In this document: piece by piece, positions 62,722 to 64,000 of the stretch
Position numbering within the stretch: position 1 is the stretch's first letter
Layout of the letters: each line of letters opens with the position of its first letter
Assembly: GCF_029961145.1 (NCBI RefSeq)
Contig: NZ_JASBRG010000003.1
Location: 62,001-126,000, forward strand
Direction: 5' to 3'
Origin: Pinibacter soli
GTDB taxonomy: Bacteria; Bacteroidota; Bacteroidia; Chitinophagales; Chitinophagaceae
Length of the DNA stretch: 64,000 nt
Notes under the pieces: generated by a model
The model's input: the letters and a program-made list of their open reading frames with translations, nothing else
Database searches by the model: none
Told to the model about the DNA's origin: nothing
Program-made: the position numbers and the translations under genes

Positions 62722-62783
62722 AAAGGTGCTGACACACCAAACAACAAAGGCTTTAGCCCTTGTCGTGGTGTGTCAGCACCTTT
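62722..62783 (-). terminator. Long nested hairpin terminator after the DUF1353 gene
   Basis: Outer perfect 18-bp stem AAAGGTGCTGACACACCA / TGGTGTGTCAGCACCTTT and an inner ~8-bp stem (ACAAAGGC / GCCCTTGT, one mismatch). On minus a T-rich tail follows. Confidence 0.85.
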
Positions 62784-62830
62784 AATCTTTTAGCGGGGTG
62801 AGAGCCGCTCTTAGTAAGGCAGGGTTTTTT

Positions 62831-63241
62831 TTATTTCCAGTGGCTCTTACCAAATAGCCTTACCCCACAATATCTTATCCAGTTATCAATCCTGTTACTA
62901 TACCTGCTTTTATTAATAATGCGGCTCCAGTAAAGCAATTCGTTGTCCGCCTGTTCGCGTGTTATTTCAACATCACACGTTACGTCGTATAACCAATCAT
63001 GTAAGATTGCTGCAAAATTGAAATCTCCAACAGGAGACATTAACGACCACGACCACCGCGGAACGCTCGACATATCGGTATAAAAACCTGCTGGTATCGT
63101 TGTTACTTTGCCACAGGAAAGCTGCACCGTAATTTGGTCCAATACCTTCCAATAATCGCAGCTTTTGTATGAATACACATAAGCGACCTTTATGAGATCA
63201 TCTGCAATTAATAATTGAACTACATTCTTACTTGTTACCAT
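62831..63241 (-). CDS. DUF1353 phage protein
   Basis: 136 residues from the ATG at 63241; the open frame runs 105 bp further up into the neighbouring gene, so the later start is preferred. VTTIPAGFYTDMSSVPRWSW, MSPVGDFNFAAILHDWLYD is the DUF1353 signature, common near phage tail and lysis genes. Function unknown. Confidence 0.85.
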   Translation of the reverse strand: MVTSKNVVQLLIADDLIKVAYVYSYKSCDYWKVLDQITVQLSCGKVTTIPAGFYTDMSSVPRWSWSLMSPVGDFNFAAILHDWLYDVTCDVEITREQADNELLYWSRIINKSRYSNRIDNWIRYCGVRLFGKSHWK

Positions 63242-63278
63242 TCTCAAATCATAACTTTTAGTGATCAATGAACGATGT

Positions 63279-63683
63279 TTAACTAGTAAATAATTGCGAT
63301 ACGAGGTTTGTAATAATTGCTTCTGCGTCTTGCTGCTGCTTCTCATCCCATTCTTGTAAAATGGTCAATACGTGCGCTGCACTTTCAGCCAGTTCTGCAT
63401 CTGTTCCTTGCGCAAATGCTATTAACTGGGGTAACAAATTATTTTTCGCATCTGAATTTATTGCTGCTGAGACACCAACTGGAAGGTTTGATATTCGCTT
63501 ATAAATATCAATAATAGTATTAGGTCGCATTTCAATTGAAATGTTTTCCGATTCGGAATACTGTGTATTCAATATTGAAGCATCCAAACTGCGTGCTTCT
63601 GGTAGATAATCTCTATTATCCCAAAGTCCTTGGCCGCACCAAAGAGCCAACTTCATTGGCATCTGAATTATTAAATTTTTCAT
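63279..63683 (-). CDS. Hypothetical phage-region protein
   Basis: 134 residues. N-terminal ~60 residues of mixed character (MPMKLALWCGQGLWDNRDYL), then mostly helical (NLLPQLIAFAQGTDAELAESAAHVLTILQEW, DAEAIITNLVSQLF). No recognised family. Starts 22 bp after the tail-like gene, so co-transcribed with it. Confidence 0.65.
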   Translation of the reverse strand: MKNLIIQMPMKLALWCGQGLWDNRDYLPEARSLDASILNTQYSESENISIEMRPNTIIDIYKRISNLPVGVSAAINSDAKNNLLPQLIAFAQGTDAELAESAAHVLTILQEWDEKQQQDAEAIITNLVSQLFTS

Positions 63684-63705
63684 CGATAATGTATTGGTTT
63701 AATTT

Positions 63706-64000
63706 TTAGAAATGGTCTTTCCACATGGTGCCGTTCCACGTTTGCATTGTGCGAGTGTCAAGGTTGTAAATTGTTAGCCCCCCTTCAAGCTTACCTAGCT
63801 TTGCGATGGCCGTTGCACCACTGCCTCCACCGCTGTCTGTTATAGTTATCGTTGGTTGGCTTGTGTAACCAGAACCGGAAGAAGAAGCGAATATTCTTGT
63901 TATTGTACCATTAACAATCTCTATATCCAAGGCTATTGCGCCACTACCTCCACCTCCTGATACTGTTATTACAGGTGAAACATATCCACTTCCTCCGTTT
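63706..64000 (-). CDS. C-terminus of a Gly-rich phage tail-like protein (5' end outside window)
   Basis: The frame is open to the window edge. About 97 residues visible, with two copies of a repeat: GGSGYVSPVITVSGGGGSGA and GSGYTSQPTITITDSGGGSG, each ~35 residues apart, ending GLTIYNLDTRTMQTWNGTMWKDHF. Such GSGY...PxVxV..GGGSGA repeats are common in phage and viral structural proteins. The WNGTMWKD end is typical of fibre/host-recognition tips. Confidence 0.7.
   Translation of the reverse strand, partial: NGGSGYVSPVITVSGGGGSGAIALDIEIVNGTITRIFASSSGSGYTSQPTITITDSGGGSGATAIAKLGKLEGGLTIYNLDTRTMQTWNGTMWKDHF

Noticed and set aside
1-64000. tRNA, rRNA or tmRNA genes
   Set aside because: No cloverleaf-like blocks or T-loop motifs were noticed by eye; a covariance search was not possible.

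Overview
The window reads as chromosome of a Bacteroidota bacterium, most likely Chitinophagaceae or a close relative (inference). The reasons are: the single-peptide E1-alpha PdhA beginning MATKFSKETY; the FHS-type sugar MFS paired with a ROK kinase; a five-helix SdhC in an sdhC-sdhA-sdhB order; DUF4293, DUF2520 and PepSY-like proteins; weak Shine-Dalgarno signals; several TTG/GTG starts; and recurrent TAnnTTTG (-7 type) motifs before genes. No rRNA, tRNA, CRISPR array, transposase or integrase was found.

Layout. 0-1.7 kb: 3' part of an efflux operon on the minus strand (TetR, then TolC). 1.9-3.5 kb: an encapsulated-ferritin-like protein without an encapsulin, then a lone DppB-type permease. 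3.6-7.8 kb: an alpha-helical protein, DUF721/DciA and RecF, with a tandem ~110-bp repeat between the last two. 8-13.8 kb: pdhA, a TPR protein, ribH, a LutA-like protein, DUF2520, an alpha/beta hydrolase and an HDAC-like deacetylase. 13.9-22 kb: sugar handling (ROK kinase and MFS on minus; glgA, glgC, glgB on plus). 22-29.3 kb: TPR protein, a DUF2339/DUF3999/RDD membrane cassette, thiolase. 29.4-36.4 kb: valS, Gfo/Idh oxidoreductase, a secreted two-domain protein, smpB, accD. 36.5 kb: a decayed SUFU-like gene. 37-41.2 kb: succinate dehydrogenase operon interrupted by a frameshifted four-helix-bundle (23S IVS-type) gene. 41.5-48.4 kb: S9 peptidase, CE4-like deacetylase, CE15-like glucuronoyl esterase, DUF1801, VOC, lactonase. 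48.6-53.7 kb: MutS2 without Smr domain, CBS protein, and two more copies of the secreted two-domain family. 54.2-59.6 kb: thrS, infC, rpmI, rplT, arginine decarboxylase. 59.8-61 kb: DUF4293 and PepSY-like proteins. 61.3-64 kb: prophage-like cargo on minus (HEPN-motif protein, Dam-type methylase, DUF1353, unknown, and the end of a Gly-rich tail-like protein).

The strongest unexplained signal is structural. Many of the intergenic gaps carry short AT-rich words repeated with a ~7-8 base period, mostly as an inverted pair around a short unique core. At least six word families occur (TTGAAAA, TTAAGAA, TTTGAAAATG, TTAGTTG, AACTGAGT, GTACGATG). One such pair brackets the extra gene inside the sdh operon. 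Other points worth follow-up are the orphan EncFtn-like gene, the three-member secreted family, the paired TetR operator-like sites and the phage-borne HEPN/Dam pair.
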